NCBI GenBank assembly: GCA_023450085.1 | Contig: JAEXHI010000018.1 | Span: forward strand, 62,001 to 126,000 | Direction: 5' to 3' | Length of the DNA stretch: 64,000 bases | From: Bacteroidota bacterium | GTDB lineage: Bacteria > Bacteroidota > Bacteroidia > Sphingobacteriales > Sphingobacteriaceae | Part shown: piece after piece, positions 35,092-44,546 of the stretch | How positions within the stretch are numbered: the stretch's first letter is position 1 | How the letters are laid out: every line of letters begins with the position of its first letter | Notes under the pieces: model-generated | What the model saw: the letters and a program-made list of their open reading frames with translations, nothing else | What the model was told of the DNA's origin: nothing | Database searches by the model: none | Made by a program: the position numbers and the translations under genes

Positions 35092-38000
35092 TTACTTAAT
35101 TTTTACTTGTGTACGTTGTAATAAAACTGCTTTGTATTCTTTAGGGAAAACTTTCACAAAATGCTGCGATTGATTATCCCAGTCGCTCAATATGAACTCT
35201 GCTACTTTACTGCTGGTTAACCTTACGTGGTTTTTCAGTAGCGTAAGTATTCTTGTTTCATCTTCGGGTTGTAGCGGATCAAGGTCCACCATTTCTGGAT
35301 TACATTTATTGGCGAAAGTTTTGCTGGTATCGTAAATCCAAGCCATACCGCCACTCATTCCAGCGGCAAAGTTGCTTCCAGTGTCTCCCAAAATCAACAC
35401 TTCACCACCTGTCATGTATTCACAACCGTGATCACCTACTCCTTCTACTACCGCGGTAGCTCCTGAGTTACGCACGGCGAAACGCTCCCCTGCTTTACCA
35501 CGAACATATAGCTCGCCTGAGGTTGCTCCATACAGCGCTACGTTACCAATAATGATGTTTTGTTCTGGTACATAGTTGATGTTGGCAAATGGATAAACCA
35601 CCAATTTAGCCCCCGACAAACCCTTACCTACGTAATCATTACCTTCACCTTCTAAAGTAAGCGTTAAGCCTTTGGTAGCAAATGCACCAAAGCTTTGTCC
35701 GGCAGAACCGAAGCATTTGAAGTTGACGGTATCTGGCGCTAAACCTGCACTTTTATGTACTTTCGAAATCTCATTAGATAACATCGTACCAATAGATCGA
35801 TCGGTATTTTTCACATCAAAGCTGGCAAACACTGGCTCATTATTTAAAATGGCAGACTGTGCGGCAGCAATTAACTGATGATCCAATACCTTATCTAAAC
35901 CATGGTCTTGACTTTCGGTATTGTATAAAGGTTGACCGTTTGCAGGCTCTTTATATAAAATTGGAGAAAGATCTACGTATTTCAGTTTCCAATCCGCATC
36001 AGCCACTTCTCTTTGTTTTAGCAAATCAGATTGACCAACCATTTCATTAACAGTTCTGAAACCAAGTTCAGCCATCAATTCACGCACTTCCTGTGCAAGG
36101 AAATAGAATAAATTCACTACATGGTCAGCTTCGCCAGTAAATAGCTTTCTTAAATTAGGATCTTGTGTAGCTACACCTACTGGGCAAGTATTCAAATGAC
36201 ACTTACGCATCATGATACAACCTGCAGTTACTAATGCAGCCGTTGCCACACCCCATTCTTCTGCACCTAACAAAGTAGCAATCACAATATCTCTACCTGT
36301 TTTCAACTGTCCATCAGTTTGTAGCACTACTCTACTTCTTAGACGGTTTTTCACCAAAGTTTGATGTGCTTCGGCCAAACCGAGCTCCCAAGGTAGCCCA
36401 GCGTGTTGAACCGAAGTTAAAGGAGAAGCTCCTGTACCTCCATCGTAGCCCGACACTAAAACCACATCAGCGTGAGCCTTAGCTACACCAGCAGCAATAG
36501 TACCTACACCTGCTTTAGACACCAACTTTACGTTAATTCTAGCCGCTCTATTGGCATTTTTCAAATCGTAAATCAGCTGCGCCAAATCCTCAATCGAATA
36601 GATGTCGTGATGTGGAGGTGGAGAAATTAAACCTACTCCTGGTGTAGCGTGACGAACTTTTGCAATCCAATCATCCACTTTATGACCAGGTAACTGACCA
36701 CCTTCTCCAGGTTTTGCGCCTTGAGCCATTTTAATCTGTAACTCATCGGCATTGGTCAAATAATAACTGGTTACCCCAAAACGTGCCGAAGCGATTTGTT
36801 TGATAGCTGAACGCATCGAATCGCCGTTGGCCATGGTTTGGTAACGAATTTCATCCTCACCACCTTCACCAGTATTACTTTTTCCGCCAATTCTGTTCAT
36901 GGCGATAGCCAAAGTAGAGTGTGCTTCGTGAGAAATAGACCCGAAAGACATCGCTCCCGTAGCAAATCTTTTAAAGATATTCTCGATTGGCTCTACCTCA
37001 TCAATACTGATAGATGGGCGAGTGTAATTAAAATCAAATAAACCTCTAATAGTGTATGCCTGTGTAGTTTGTTCGTTAACTAACTTCGAATATTTCTTAA
37101 ACGTAGCAAAATCATTTCTACGCGTCGCATTTTGCAATAAGTGGATCGTTTCTGGATTGAACAAGTGTTTTTCGCCACGTCGTCTCCATTTATAGGTTCC
37201 ACCAGCGGTTAAAATATGTTCTATTTGCGTGTGTTTTCCGAAAATACGGTTGTGCTTGATCAATGCTTCCTGAGCAATTTCGTCCAAACCTAAACCACCA
37301 ATACGAGAAACTGCTCCAGTAAAGTGCGTATTTACCACCTGTTGGTTAATTCCTAGAATTTCGAAAATCTGTGCTCCGTGATAAGATTGCAAGGTAGAAA
37401 TTCCCATTTTAGAGAAGATCTTCAACAAACCATCTTTCACCGATTTGATGTAGTTATAATTTAACTGATCTTGCGTTAAACCACTTTCGTTTTGGAAAGT
37501 ATTGATCGTTTCTAAAGCCAAATATGGATTTACTGCCGTAGCGCCAAAACCAATTAAGGTGGCAAAGTGGTGTACTTCCCAAACATCTCCAGCCTCAACC
37601 ACAATACCAACAGCTCCTCTGTACCCTTTTCTAATCAGGTGATGATGCACTGCAGAAACTGCCAATAAGGAAGGAATGGCCGCGTGGGTCGAATCCAATG
37701 CTCTATCGCTCAAAATAATCACTTGGAAACCATCTTCCACAGCATCCACTGCGTAACGGCACAAGCGATCTAAGGCTTTTTGCAATGATCCAGCTTTTCC
37801 ATCTGCCCTAAAATACATTTGCAGTGTTTTAGACTGGAACAAGCCTGTATCAATACTTCTTAATTTTTCTAACTCTTGGTTGGTTAATATTGGATGTTTG
37901 ATCCCTACACAGTGGCACTGCATTTGATTTTCTTCCAATAAATTACCGTTATTGCCCATAAATCCTGCTAAGCTCATCACTACTCGCTCACGGATAGGGT

Positions 38001-39600
38001 CAATTGGTGGGTTGGTTACTTGCGCAAACAACTGCTTAAAATAAGAAGATAAATGTTGAGGCTGCTTAGAAAGCACGGCCAAAGGGGTATCCGTCCCCAT
38101 TGAACCAATCGCCTCTTTACCATCTATTGCCATTGGTTTGATCAACAAATCAATGTCTTCTCTAGTATATCCAAATACCTGTTGGTAATTAAAAATCGAT
38201 TCTTCTGATAAATTGGTGAACATTACCCTTGGTTCAGGCAATTCTTCCAATTTAATTTGATATTGGTTAATCCAGTCGGCATAAGGGCGACGGCCACAAA
38301 CCTGCTGCTTAATTTCGTCATCACTAATGATACGTCCCTGCTCCATGTCAACTACAAACATTTTGCCTGGGGTAAGTCTACCTTTTTCAATCACAGTGCT
38401 CTGGTCAATCTCAACCGCTCCCGATTCAGATGCCATGATCACTCGATCGTCACTAGTTAATACATAACGCGATGGACGTAAACCGTTTCTATCCAAAGTA
38501 GCTCCAATTAGGCTACCATCGGTAAAGGCAATAGCTGCCGGACCATCCCAAGGCTCCATTAATGAAGCATGGAATTGATAGAAAGCGCTCTTGATCGGAT
38601 CCATATCCTTGTTTCCGTCCCACGCTTCTGGTATTAACATCATTAACACATGCGGCAACGAACGGCCTGCATGCAACAATAACTCTACTACATTATCTAA
38701 ACATCCCGAATCTGACTGCGTTTCGTCAATCACCGGCAAAATCATGTTCAACTCCTCCGGAGTAAAATATGGTGATGCAAATGATTTCACACTTGACCTA
38801 AACCAGTTCAAATTACCTTGTAACGTATTGATTTCACCATTATGGGCAATATGCCTAAATGGTTGCGCCAAACGCCAAGACGGGAAAGTATTGGTTGCAA
38901 AACGAGAATGCACCAAACCAAACGCTGATACCATGCGCTTATCACTAAGCTCGGCAAAGTAAGTGCGCACTTGTAAAGAGGTAAGCTGTCCTTTGTACAC
39001 AATGGTTCGTGACGAGAAAGACGCTACGTAAAAATCCTGCTTACTGTCTTTTACAGAATTGTAAATGGTTTTGGTGATGTAAGTTTTAAGCACAAACAAC
39101 TTACGTTCAAAATCGGCACCTGCAGGCACATTGTATGGGCGAGATACATAAACCTGTTCAATTTCTGGTTCAACAGAAAGGGCCATCTGGCCTATATCTG
39201 TAGTATCTACGTGTACTTTTCTAAATCCAAGTACTTCAAAGCCCAGCTTCTCTGCGGTGCGGTAAATAATTTCTCGACACTCTTCCCTAGCCCTAATTTC
39301 CTTGGGCATAAAAAGCATCCCTACGCCGTAGTCGCCATACTGAGGCAGGCTAAATCCGGTACGCAAGCATTCGTCAAATAAAAATTCGTGGGGAACCTGT
39401 ATCATGATACCAGCACCATCTCCGGTATTAGGCTCAGCTCCACATGCACCTCGGTGATCCAAATTCTCCAAAATGGTAAGTGCATCTGAAATGTTCTGAT
39501 GTGATTTTCTCCCTTTCACATGGGCAACAAAACCTATACCGCAAGCATCATGCTCAAAACTGTCACGGTACAAACCCTGTTGTTCATTTAAATTTTCCAT
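35092..39600 (-). CDS. gltB: Glutamate synthase large (alpha) subunit
   Basis: A 1502-aa enzyme forming two glutamates from glutamine and 2-oxoglutarate. A 19-residue propeptide precedes the Ntn nucleophile Cys20 in HDACGIGF (type II glutamine amidotransferase). The FMN-binding synthase domain contains KPGEGGQLPGHKV and VSGYDGGTGASPLTS. The 3Fe-4S motif C-x5-C-x4-C is CIMMRKCHLNTC. The C-terminal GXGXG beta-helix ends the protein. Length is normal. The leader reads ACAACCAACTAATAA just before the ATG. With gltD it is the main ammonia-assimilation route with glutamine synthetase. Confidence 0.96.
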   Translation of the reverse strand: MENLNEQQGLYRDSFEHDACGIGFVAHVKGRKSHQNISDALTILENLDHRGACGAEPNTGDGAGIMIQVPHEFLFDECLRTGFSLPQYGDYGVGMLFMPKEIRAREECREIIYRTAEKLGFEVLGFRKVHVDTTDIGQMALSVEPEIEQVYVSRPYNVPAGADFERKLFVLKTYITKTIYNSVKDSKQDFYVASFSSRTIVYKGQLTSLQVRTYFAELSDKRMVSAFGLVHSRFATNTFPSWRLAQPFRHIAHNGEINTLQGNLNWFRSSVKSFASPYFTPEELNMILPVIDETQSDSGCLDNVVELLLHAGRSLPHVLMMLIPEAWDGNKDMDPIKSAFYQFHASLMEPWDGPAAIAFTDGSLIGATLDRNGLRPSRYVLTSDDRVIMASESGAVEIDQSTVIEKGRLTPGKMFVVDMEQGRIISDDEIKQQVCGRRPYADWINQYQIKLEELPEPRVMFTNLSEESIFNYQQVFGYTREDIDLLIKPMAIDGKEAIGSMGTDTPLAVLSKQPQHLSSYFKQLFAQVTNPPIDPIRERVVMSLAGFMGNNGNLLEENQMQCHCVGIKHPILTNQELEKLRSIDTGLFQSKTLQMYFRADGKAGSLQKALDRLCRYAVDAVEDGFQVIILSDRALDSTHAAIPSLLAVSAVHHHLIRKGYRGAVGIVVEAGDVWEVHHFATLIGFGATAVNPYLALETINTFQNESGLTQDQLNYNYIKSVKDGLLKIFSKMGISTLQSYHGAQIFEILGINQQVVNTHFTGAVSRIGGLGLDEIAQEALIKHNRIFGKHTQIEHILTAGGTYKWRRRGEKHLFNPETIHLLQNATRRNDFATFKKYSKLVNEQTTQAYTIRGLFDFNYTRPSISIDEVEPIENIFKRFATGAMSFGSISHEAHSTLAIAMNRIGGKSNTGEGGEDEIRYQTMANGDSMRSAIKQIASARFGVTSYYLTNADELQIKMAQGAKPGEGGQLPGHKVDDWIAKVRHATPGVGLISPPPHHDIYSIEDLAQLIYDLKNANRAARINVKLVSKAGVGTIAAGVAKAHADVVLVSGYDGGTGASPLTSVQHAGLPWELGLAEAHQTLVKNRLRSRVVLQTDGQLKTGRDIVIATLLGAEEWGVATAALVTAGCIMMRKCHLNTCPVGVATQDPNLRKLFTGEADHVVNLFYFLAQEVRELMAELGFRTVNEMVGQSDLLKQREVADADWKLKYVDLSPILYKEPANGQPLYNTESQDHGLDKVLDHQLIAAAQSAILNNEPVFASFDVKNTDRSIGTMLSNEISKVHKSAGLAPDTVNFKCFGSAGQSFGAFATKGLTLTLEGEGNDYVGKGLSGAKLVVYPFANINYVPEQNIIIGNVALYGATSGELYVRGKAGERFAVRNSGATAVVEGVGDHGCEYMTGGEVLILGDTGSNFAAGMSGGMAWIYDTSKTFANKCNPEMVDLDPLQPEDETRILTLLKNHVRLTSSKVAEFILSDWDNQSQHFVKVFPKEYKAVLLQRTQVKIK

Positions 39601-39900
39601 TTATTAGTTGGTTGTAGTTAGTGTGTAGTGAACACTAAGATAAGAAAAAATTTAAACAAATTATGTATTTGATAAAAAAATTATCAAAAAACAATATTAT
39701 AGATAAAAATAAGCCAACATATTATCAATATATCAAAAGATAACGATACCAATTAAAATATTATCAAAACAACACAAAAGCAAAGTACATGTTTAAATGA
39801 TTTAAAGTAACATTCTACAAAAAAATGCCAAAATCGTACAACACACAACGTATTGGCTACTAACAACTTAAAAAACATTAAAAATTAAATGATTTTATAT
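39601..39900 (-). promoter_or_regulatory. gltB upstream region with repeated TTATCAAA motifs
   Basis: Very AT-rich. TTTGATAA-A5-TTATCAAA (39668-39688) is a perfect 8-bp inverted repeat. Further motifs are TTATCAA (39722-39728), the TATC-AAAA-GATA palindrome (39731-39742) and TTATCAAAA (39761-39769). The cluster could bind a regulator of gltBD; in such AT-rich sequence some matches may be chance. No coding sequence. Confidence 0.4.
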
Positions 39901-39930
39901 TTTGTAAAACGTATGCTTTTGCTACCTTTG
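39901..39930 (+). promoter_or_regulatory. Promoter of the SRP RNA gene
   Basis: TTTG (39901-39904), an 18-bp spacer and TACCTTTG (39923-39930) match the Bacteroidota -33/-7 consensus, with the RNA 5' end a few bases downstream. Confidence 0.8.
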
Positions 39931-39935
39931 TGGCC

Positions 39936-40040
39936 GGGCAAGTCTTTTACGATCAGCTCCCTTTGAACTCCCCCAGGTTGGGAACAAAGCAAGGGTAGAA
40001 GGTTGTAGCGATGCGATAAAAGTTGCTTGCCCTTTTTTTT
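39936..40040 (+). ncRNA. ffs: Signal recognition particle RNA, small type
   Basis: About 97 nt. The terminal stem pairs GGGCAAG (39936-39942) with CTTGCCC (40026-40032). The apical SRP54-binding domain is recognised from GATCAGCTCCCT, then CCCCCAGG, GGGAACAAAGCAAGGGTA, the asymmetric-loop and tetraloop pattern seen in Bacteroidota 4.5S RNAs. A run of eight T (40033-40040) ends the transcript. It works with Ffh to target membrane and secreted proteins to the translocon. Confidence 0.88.
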
Positions 40041-40049
40041 ACCCCCTAG

Positions 40050-40063
40050 CCCCCTGAAGGGGG
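40050..40063. repeat. CCCCC-TGAA-GGGGG hairpin
   Basis: A short GC-rich hairpin just after the SRP RNA terminator, within CCCCCTAGCCCCCTGAAGGG, a sequence type frequent between Bacteroidota genes. It may back up termination. Confidence 0.55.
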
Positions 40064-40113
40064 AGTATAAATAATCAGGGTTCTTGTTCTAAAAACCTTT
40101 TATTTAAATAAAC

Positions 40114-40773
40114 ATGAAATTTTTTATCGACACCGCCAATCTAGATCAAATTAGAGAAGCACAAGATTTGGGCGTTTTAGACGGCGTAACCACCAACCCT
40201 AGTTTAATGGCCAAAGAAGGCATTACAGGAGATGAAAACGTGATCAATCATTATAAAGCAATTTGCGACATTGTTGACGACAATGTAAGTGCTGAAGTAA
40301 TTGCAACAGATTACGAAGGGATTGTTAAGGAAGGTGAAGCTTTGGCGGCACTAAATCCTAAAATTGTGGTGAAGGTTCCAATGATCAAAGAAGGCTTAAA
40401 AGCTATTAAATATTTCAGTGGTAAAGGAATTAGAACCAATTGCACTTTGATCTTCTCTCCTGCTCAAGCATTATTAGCTGCTAAAGCTGGCGCTACTTAT
40501 GTGTCTCCATTTTTAGGAAGGTTAGATGATATTTCGACCGACGGTTTAACTTTAATTGAAGATATCCGTTTAATTTTTGATAACTACGGTTTTGAAACTC
40601 AAATCTTAGCGGCTTCTATCCGTGGCCCGTTACACATTGTTAACTGTGCTAAAATTGGTGCTGATGTAATCACTGCTCCTCTTTCTGCAATCACTGGTTT
40701 ATTGAAACACCCATTAACCGATAGCGGTTTAGCTACTTTCTTGGCGGATCATGCTAAGGCTGCTGGAAAATAA
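40114..40773 (+). CDS. fsa: Fructose-6-phosphate aldolase / small transaldolase
   Basis: A 219-aa TIM-barrel protein of the short transaldolase (TalC/FSA) group. Start MKFFIDTANLDQIREAQ and GVTTNPSLMAKEG are diagnostic. The Schiff-base Lys lies in VVKVPMIKEG, and the phosphate-binding end includes AASIRGPLHI and the C-terminal helix. It catalyses either transaldolase exchange in the pentose phosphate pathway or fructose-6-phosphate cleavage; sequence alone does not separate these here. Monocistronic, with a strong terminator. Confidence 0.9.
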   Translation: MKFFIDTANLDQIREAQDLGVLDGVTTNPSLMAKEGITGDENVINHYKAICDIVDDNVSAEVIATDYEGIVKEGEALAALNPKIVVKVPMIKEGLKAIKYFSGKGIRTNCTLIFSPAQALLAAKAGATYVSPFLGRLDDISTDGLTLIEDIRLIFDNYGFETQILAASIRGPLHIVNCAKIGADVITAPLSAITGLLKHPLTDSGLATFLADHAKAAGK

Positions 40774-40792
40774 GCAATACTATACCTTATAT

Positions 40793-40824
40793 AAAGGCCT
40801 TCAGCTTACTGGAGGCCTTTTTTT
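40793..40824 (+). terminator. Intrinsic terminator of fsa
   Basis: Arms AAAGGCCTTCAG / CTGGAGGCCTTT (one G-T pair) with loop CTTA, followed by a T-run. Confidence 0.9.
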
Positions 40825-40954
40825 ATAGCTATTTTTTGAAGCTATTCAAAAAACAAGCTTAGTTATGGTTAAATGAGCATCTTTCTACAATTCAATCCTC
40901 TATCTATTATCTAAAACTTTTTGGTTTTTACTAGGTTATGTTAACTTTACCATA

Positions 40955-41794
40955 ATGAAGGCTAAAAACGTATTTCTCTCCCTATCTGTAATGGCAGCTA
41001 CCTTAATAGGTGGCAATACTTGGGCACAACATCAATTATCGGCTCCGCTTTGGGAAGCTAAAGAAAACCTGCCCGTGCCTGAATCGGTACTTTACAAAGC
41101 TGATACCAAAGAATTATTTGTAAGCTTAATTGATGGCCCTGGCAATGTAAAAGATGGAAAGGGTGGCATCGCTATTTTAAACATGGATGGCTCCATGAAA
41201 AATGCGCAATGGCTTATTGGATTAAATGCGCCAAAAGGCTTGGCGCTATATCAAAACACCTTGTACATTGCCGATCTTACTGCAGTGGTAAGCGTAGACA
41301 TCCAAAGCGGGAAAATTAAAGATAAGCTAGAAATTGAAGGAGCCGTTTTTTTAAATGACCTTACGGTTGATGAATACGGAAATTTATATGTTTCAGATAC
41401 CAGGACCCATAAAATCTACAAAATTAGCGATGGCAAATATTCATTGTTCATGGAGAACGTTAATAATGCCAATGGTTTAAAATGGCTAAACAACATGCTT
41501 TATGTACTGGCAGGCACTGAATTTTGGCAAGTTAACGCTCAAAAACAAGTAAAAATAATTGCCAAGGGGTTTGAAAAAAATGGGGACGGCCTAGAACCTG
41601 TAGGTAATGGTGATTTTATTGTAACCTGCTGGGCTGGTATTATCTATTATGTATCAGCCGATGGGAAAGTTGAAAAACTATTAGACGTGCAGGGCAAAAT
41701 GAACACCGCCGACATTGGATACAATGCCAAGGAAAGAATTATTTACGTACCTACCTTTAACCAAAACAGTGTTATCGCTTATCAGCTAAAATAA
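40955..41794 (+). CDS. Exported SMP-30/gluconolactonase-like propeller
   Basis: A 279-aa protein with a signal peptide (LSLSVMAATLIGGNTWA). The mature part is a six-bladed propeller with repeated strands: PESVLYKADTKELFVSLIDG, GGIAILNMDGSM, PKGLALYQNTLYIADL, FLNDLTVDEYGNLYVSDT and NGLKWLNNMLYVLAG. The VYVSDT/LYVSDT motif and the metal-site Asn and Asp positions (NDLTVD) resemble SMP-30/LRE-type lactonases. An enzymatic lactonase or a binding role is possible; the substrate is unknown. No obvious operon partner. Confidence 0.8.
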   Translation: MKAKNVFLSLSVMAATLIGGNTWAQHQLSAPLWEAKENLPVPESVLYKADTKELFVSLIDGPGNVKDGKGGIAILNMDGSMKNAQWLIGLNAPKGLALYQNTLYIADLTAVVSVDIQSGKIKDKLEIEGAVFLNDLTVDEYGNLYVSDTRTHKIYKISDGKYSLFMENVNNANGLKWLNNMLYVLAGTEFWQVNAQKQVKIIAKGFEKNGDGLEPVGNGDFIVTCWAGIIYYVSADGKVEKLLDVQGKMNTADIGYNAKERIIYVPTFNQNSVIAYQLK

Positions 41795-41858
41795 GACGCA
41801 AATATTTAGGGGCAACAAATTAAATGTGCCCTATGGGTAAAAACATGCTTTGACTTAC

Positions 41859-42089
41859 TTATTCTGCTTGGAATGCCGAAGCTAACTCTTGCAATTGTTG
41901 CGAAGAAATTTGACTTGGGTCTTTGTACTGTTTCTCCAGCAGGTCTTGTGCAATGCTAATTTTACCGCTTGTTGTTCTAATCAAACACTCGCCATTTTCA
42001 ATGGTGCTAGAAATGTATCTACCAACTTGGCGATTGACATAAGAAAAACGAAGCACTAATTCATGGAAAATAAATACCGGATAATTCAT
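41859..42089 (-). CDS. Small hypothetical protein
   Basis: A 76-aa protein, start MNYPVFIFHELVLRFSY, with a beta-rich N-half (GRYISSTIENGECLIRTTSGKISIAQDLL) and a helical acidic tail (SQQLQELASAFQAE). No family recognised and no signal peptide. A Bacteroidota genome commonly carries such small single genes. It lies between the propeller gene and the Crp/Fnr gene, 103 bp from the latter. Confidence 0.5.
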   Translation of the reverse strand: MNYPVFIFHELVLRFSYVNRQVGRYISSTIENGECLIRTTSGKISIAQDLLEKQYKDPSQISSQQLQELASAFQAE

Positions 42090-42192
42090 ACATTAAAGGT
42101 AACGGGCCAATGTTAACTTAATGTTAACAAAAAATCACTAAAATATTAAACAGGTTAATTTGATGTTAAGCATTCCTTTTCTTCGCTTATTG

Positions 42193-42750
42193 CTATTTTG
42201 ACTTTAACCTACTTAAGGTTTCTTGAGAGATATTAAGGTACGAGGCTACCAGTTTATTAGAAAGTCTTTGCACAATGATGGGATTTTCTTCCAATAACTG
42301 ATGATATTTTGCAAGTGCATCTTGCGTAAGGAAAGACATGAGTCGCTTGGTATTATTCACATAAGCACTTTCAAGATACATCCTATAGAACCTCTCCCAT
42401 TGAGGAATAACATCCAACAAATGATAAAAGCTTTTGTGAGTGATATAATAAATCTCTGTAGCTTCTACCGCTTGCACATACTCATCAGATGGAGCAGTAT
42501 TGATAAAGCTCATCAATGCAGTAGCAAATTGATTTTCGAAAGCCAAATATCGAGTAGACTCATGGCCAGCTTCATCTATATAGAAAATCCTTAAACAGCC
42601 TTTTACCACAAAAAAAGTACGTTGGCTTGTTTCGCCCTGCGAAAGCAATATTTGGTTTTTCTTGAGCTTCAGGGGAACAAAATGAGAAAGAATGGTATTC
42701 ATTTCTTCTTCTGTTACCGATATTCTGCTTTTGATATAGGCTTCTAACAT
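42193..42750 (-). CDS. Crp/Fnr-family transcriptional regulator
   Basis: A 185-aa regulator. Residues ~15-120 form the cNMP-binding-like beta barrel (ILLSQGETSQRTFFVVKGCLRIFYIDEAGHE, then ATEIYYITHKSFYHLL). The C-terminal part is a short HTH with the recognition segment SNKLVASYLNISQETLSRLK. The FNR Cys cluster is absent, so it is not an oxygen sensor of that type; the ligand is unknown. It is divergent in function from the MFS gene but lies on the same strand, with a hairpin in the 134-bp gap between them. Confidence 0.88.
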   Translation of the reverse strand: MLEAYIKSRISVTEEEMNTILSHFVPLKLKKNQILLSQGETSQRTFFVVKGCLRIFYIDEAGHESTRYLAFENQFATALMSFINTAPSDEYVQAVEATEIYYITHKSFYHLLDVIPQWERFYRMYLESAYVNNTKRLMSFLTQDALAKYHQLLEENPIIVQRLSNKLVASYLNISQETLSRLKSK

Positions 42751-42844
42751 TTCCTCCAGTGGTATAAATCAGCGTGGCAAATTTATACATAAATAGCGAA
42801 GGCCAATGGTGTTTATTCCCGTTTTATTGGTACAAATAATGGGT

Positions 42845-42880
42845 ATTTAGGCGGGCTGCTCTTTAAAAACCCGCCTAAAT
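42845..42880 (-). terminator. Hairpin after the MFS gene
   Basis: Perfect 11-bp arms ATTTAGGCGGG / CCCGCCTAAAT with a 14-nt loop, 4 bp beyond the stop. There is no T-tract, so termination may be partial. Confidence 0.6.
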
Positions 42881-42884
42881 TAAT

Positions 42885-44060
42885 TTACTTTTTATTGAAA
42901 ACCAGTATGACCATAGAAAGCACCACACTTAATCCACCAAATAAGTACACGGCTTGGTAACTGAACCAACCTGCAATTAAGCCAGCCAATGGTCCAGACA
43001 AGCCTAAGGAAAGATCTACAAAAGCCACATAAGCTCCCAAGGCCGTTCCTCTCATTTGTGGCTTTACTTTTTGAATGGCTAATACTCCTAATGACGGAAA
43101 AACCAATGAGAAACCAATTCCTGTTAATCCACAGCCTATAATGGCCATCTCTTTTGAAACTGCTGTCCAAATCATCACCTGCCCTATAATCTCGATGATC
43201 AAAGAGAAAAATGCCACTTTGTATCCTCCAAATTTATCAGGAAAAGAGGCGAAGAAAAGCCTAGTAAGTACATAACAAACCCCAAAGGTGATAAAGGCAA
43301 AAGAAGCATCGCCCCAATGTCTTTCGGTAAAGAACAAAGCAATGAAAGAAGCAATACAACCAAATGCCATCGATGAGAAGGCTAAGCTTAATCCTTGACC
43401 TGAGACTGTTCCGATTACTTTATAAAAAGGCGTTCTTACGTGGTCCTTGTCAATATAAGTGGCTGGAAGTTTTGCGGTAGCCAACCAGCTTACCAGAGGC
43501 AACAACACAATAATGGCAAATGCTGGAAAATAGCCGTAAGCACCGCTTATCCATATACTTAGAGGTGCGCCAATGGCAATGCCTGCATACATGGCAATGC
43601 CATTCCAGGTCATTACCTTGCCAGATTTTGATGGACCTACCAAGGTAATTCCCCAAGTGAGCGCCGCTGTAACCAAAAGGCTCTCAGCAACACCGTGAAT
43701 TACCCTGGCCAATAACAACAATGCTAAGGCAAGCATTGGAGTACCTTGAGTAACCACCGAAAGTACATAGGCAATACCCGCCACAATGGCAAAGGTAATG
43801 CCCAACATTTTACTGCTTTTAGCGCCTTTAGTGTCGGTAGTTTTACCCGAATAAGCCCGAGTTAATAAGGTAGATAGAAATTGTAAACCGATAACCAACC
43901 CTACAATAATGGTATTAAAACCTAGTTGTTGCTGCACAAATTTGGGCAATATGCCCAAGGCAATACCTATGGTGAGATATACCGCAAAAACAGAAATAAT
44001 AATTGGAATTACAGCTTTATAGAAATCGATAGTTTGATCTTTTTGTAACGTGACATTCAT
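42885..44060 (-). CDS. MFS transporter, YhhS/YfcJ-like
   Basis: A 391-aa, 12-helix major facilitator. The N-terminal region YLTIGIALGILPKFV, GFNTIIVGLVIGLQFLSTLLTRAYSGKTTDTKGAK matches the YhhS/YfcJ (UPF0226) group of drug-type exporters. Later VGPSKSGKVMTWNGIAMYAG also fits. E. coli members are linked to efflux of small toxic compounds such as arabinose-like sugars or herbicides. The physiological substrate here is unknown. The neighbouring Crp/Fnr gene might control it. Confidence 0.85.
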   Translation of the reverse strand: MNVTLQKDQTIDFYKAVIPIIISVFAVYLTIGIALGILPKFVQQQLGFNTIIVGLVIGLQFLSTLLTRAYSGKTTDTKGAKSSKMLGITFAIVAGIAYVLSVVTQGTPMLALALLLLARVIHGVAESLLVTAALTWGITLVGPSKSGKVMTWNGIAMYAGIAIGAPLSIWISGAYGYFPAFAIIVLLPLVSWLATAKLPATYIDKDHVRTPFYKVIGTVSGQGLSLAFSSMAFGCIASFIALFFTERHWGDASFAFITFGVCYVLTRLFFASFPDKFGGYKVAFFSLIIEIIGQVMIWTAVSKEMAIIGCGLTGIGFSLVFPSLGVLAIQKVKPQMRGTALGAYVAFVDLSLGLSGPLAGLIAGWFSYQAVYLFGGLSVVLSMVILVFNKK

Positions 44061-44164
44061 ATTTTTTAACTTGATAAAATTTCAAGTGCAAAAATGCGAG
44101 TCCAAAAAATGCAAACCTTTGACCTAGGTCAAAAAAACAGGTTTAGTTGATTTTGTTAATACAA

Positions 44165-44546
44165 TTGAGTTTTCTATGTGGCTATGTGGTTTGTTGATTA
44201 AATAGAAATTTTAAACACATAGGGGGCATTATGTGTAATAATGTCTAATTGCTAGATCTCCCCTTGCTCTCGAGATGACGTAATGGGTGTGGCAGTGGTT
44301 TTCTGTGTGACTATGCGGTTCAATTAATTAAAGAAAAATTTTAAACACATAGACACATAGCGCATGGTGCTTATAGCGGATATCCAATGCTATGTGGCTA
44401 TGTGGTTCATTTAATTAAAGATGAATCTTGAACACATAGAGCTTTATTTATATATAGTTGCTAGATTTCTCTCCCTAAGATTCGGGATCGAAATGACGTA
44501 GTGGGTATGGCAGTGGTTTTCTATGTAGTTCATTAATTAAAGATAG
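44165..44546. repeat. Two-copy ~210-bp intergenic direct repeat
   Basis: Matching lines recur about 209-218 bp apart: CTATGTGGCTATGTGGTT at 44174 and 44390, GCTAGAT at 44251 and 44460, and GGCAGTGGTTTTCT near 44291 and 44509. Each copy also has CTATGTG/CACATAG inverted pieces and a CGAAATGACG/CGAGATGACG element of the dispersed intergenic repeat. The right copy runs into the 3' end of the GNAT gene. The rest of the 476-bp gap (44061-44164) holds the MFS promoter area without a clear consensus box. Confidence 0.7.

Noticed and set aside
38591..38962. 123-codon frame opposite gltB
   Set aside because: A shadow of the highly conserved gltB sequence; no domain or promoter.
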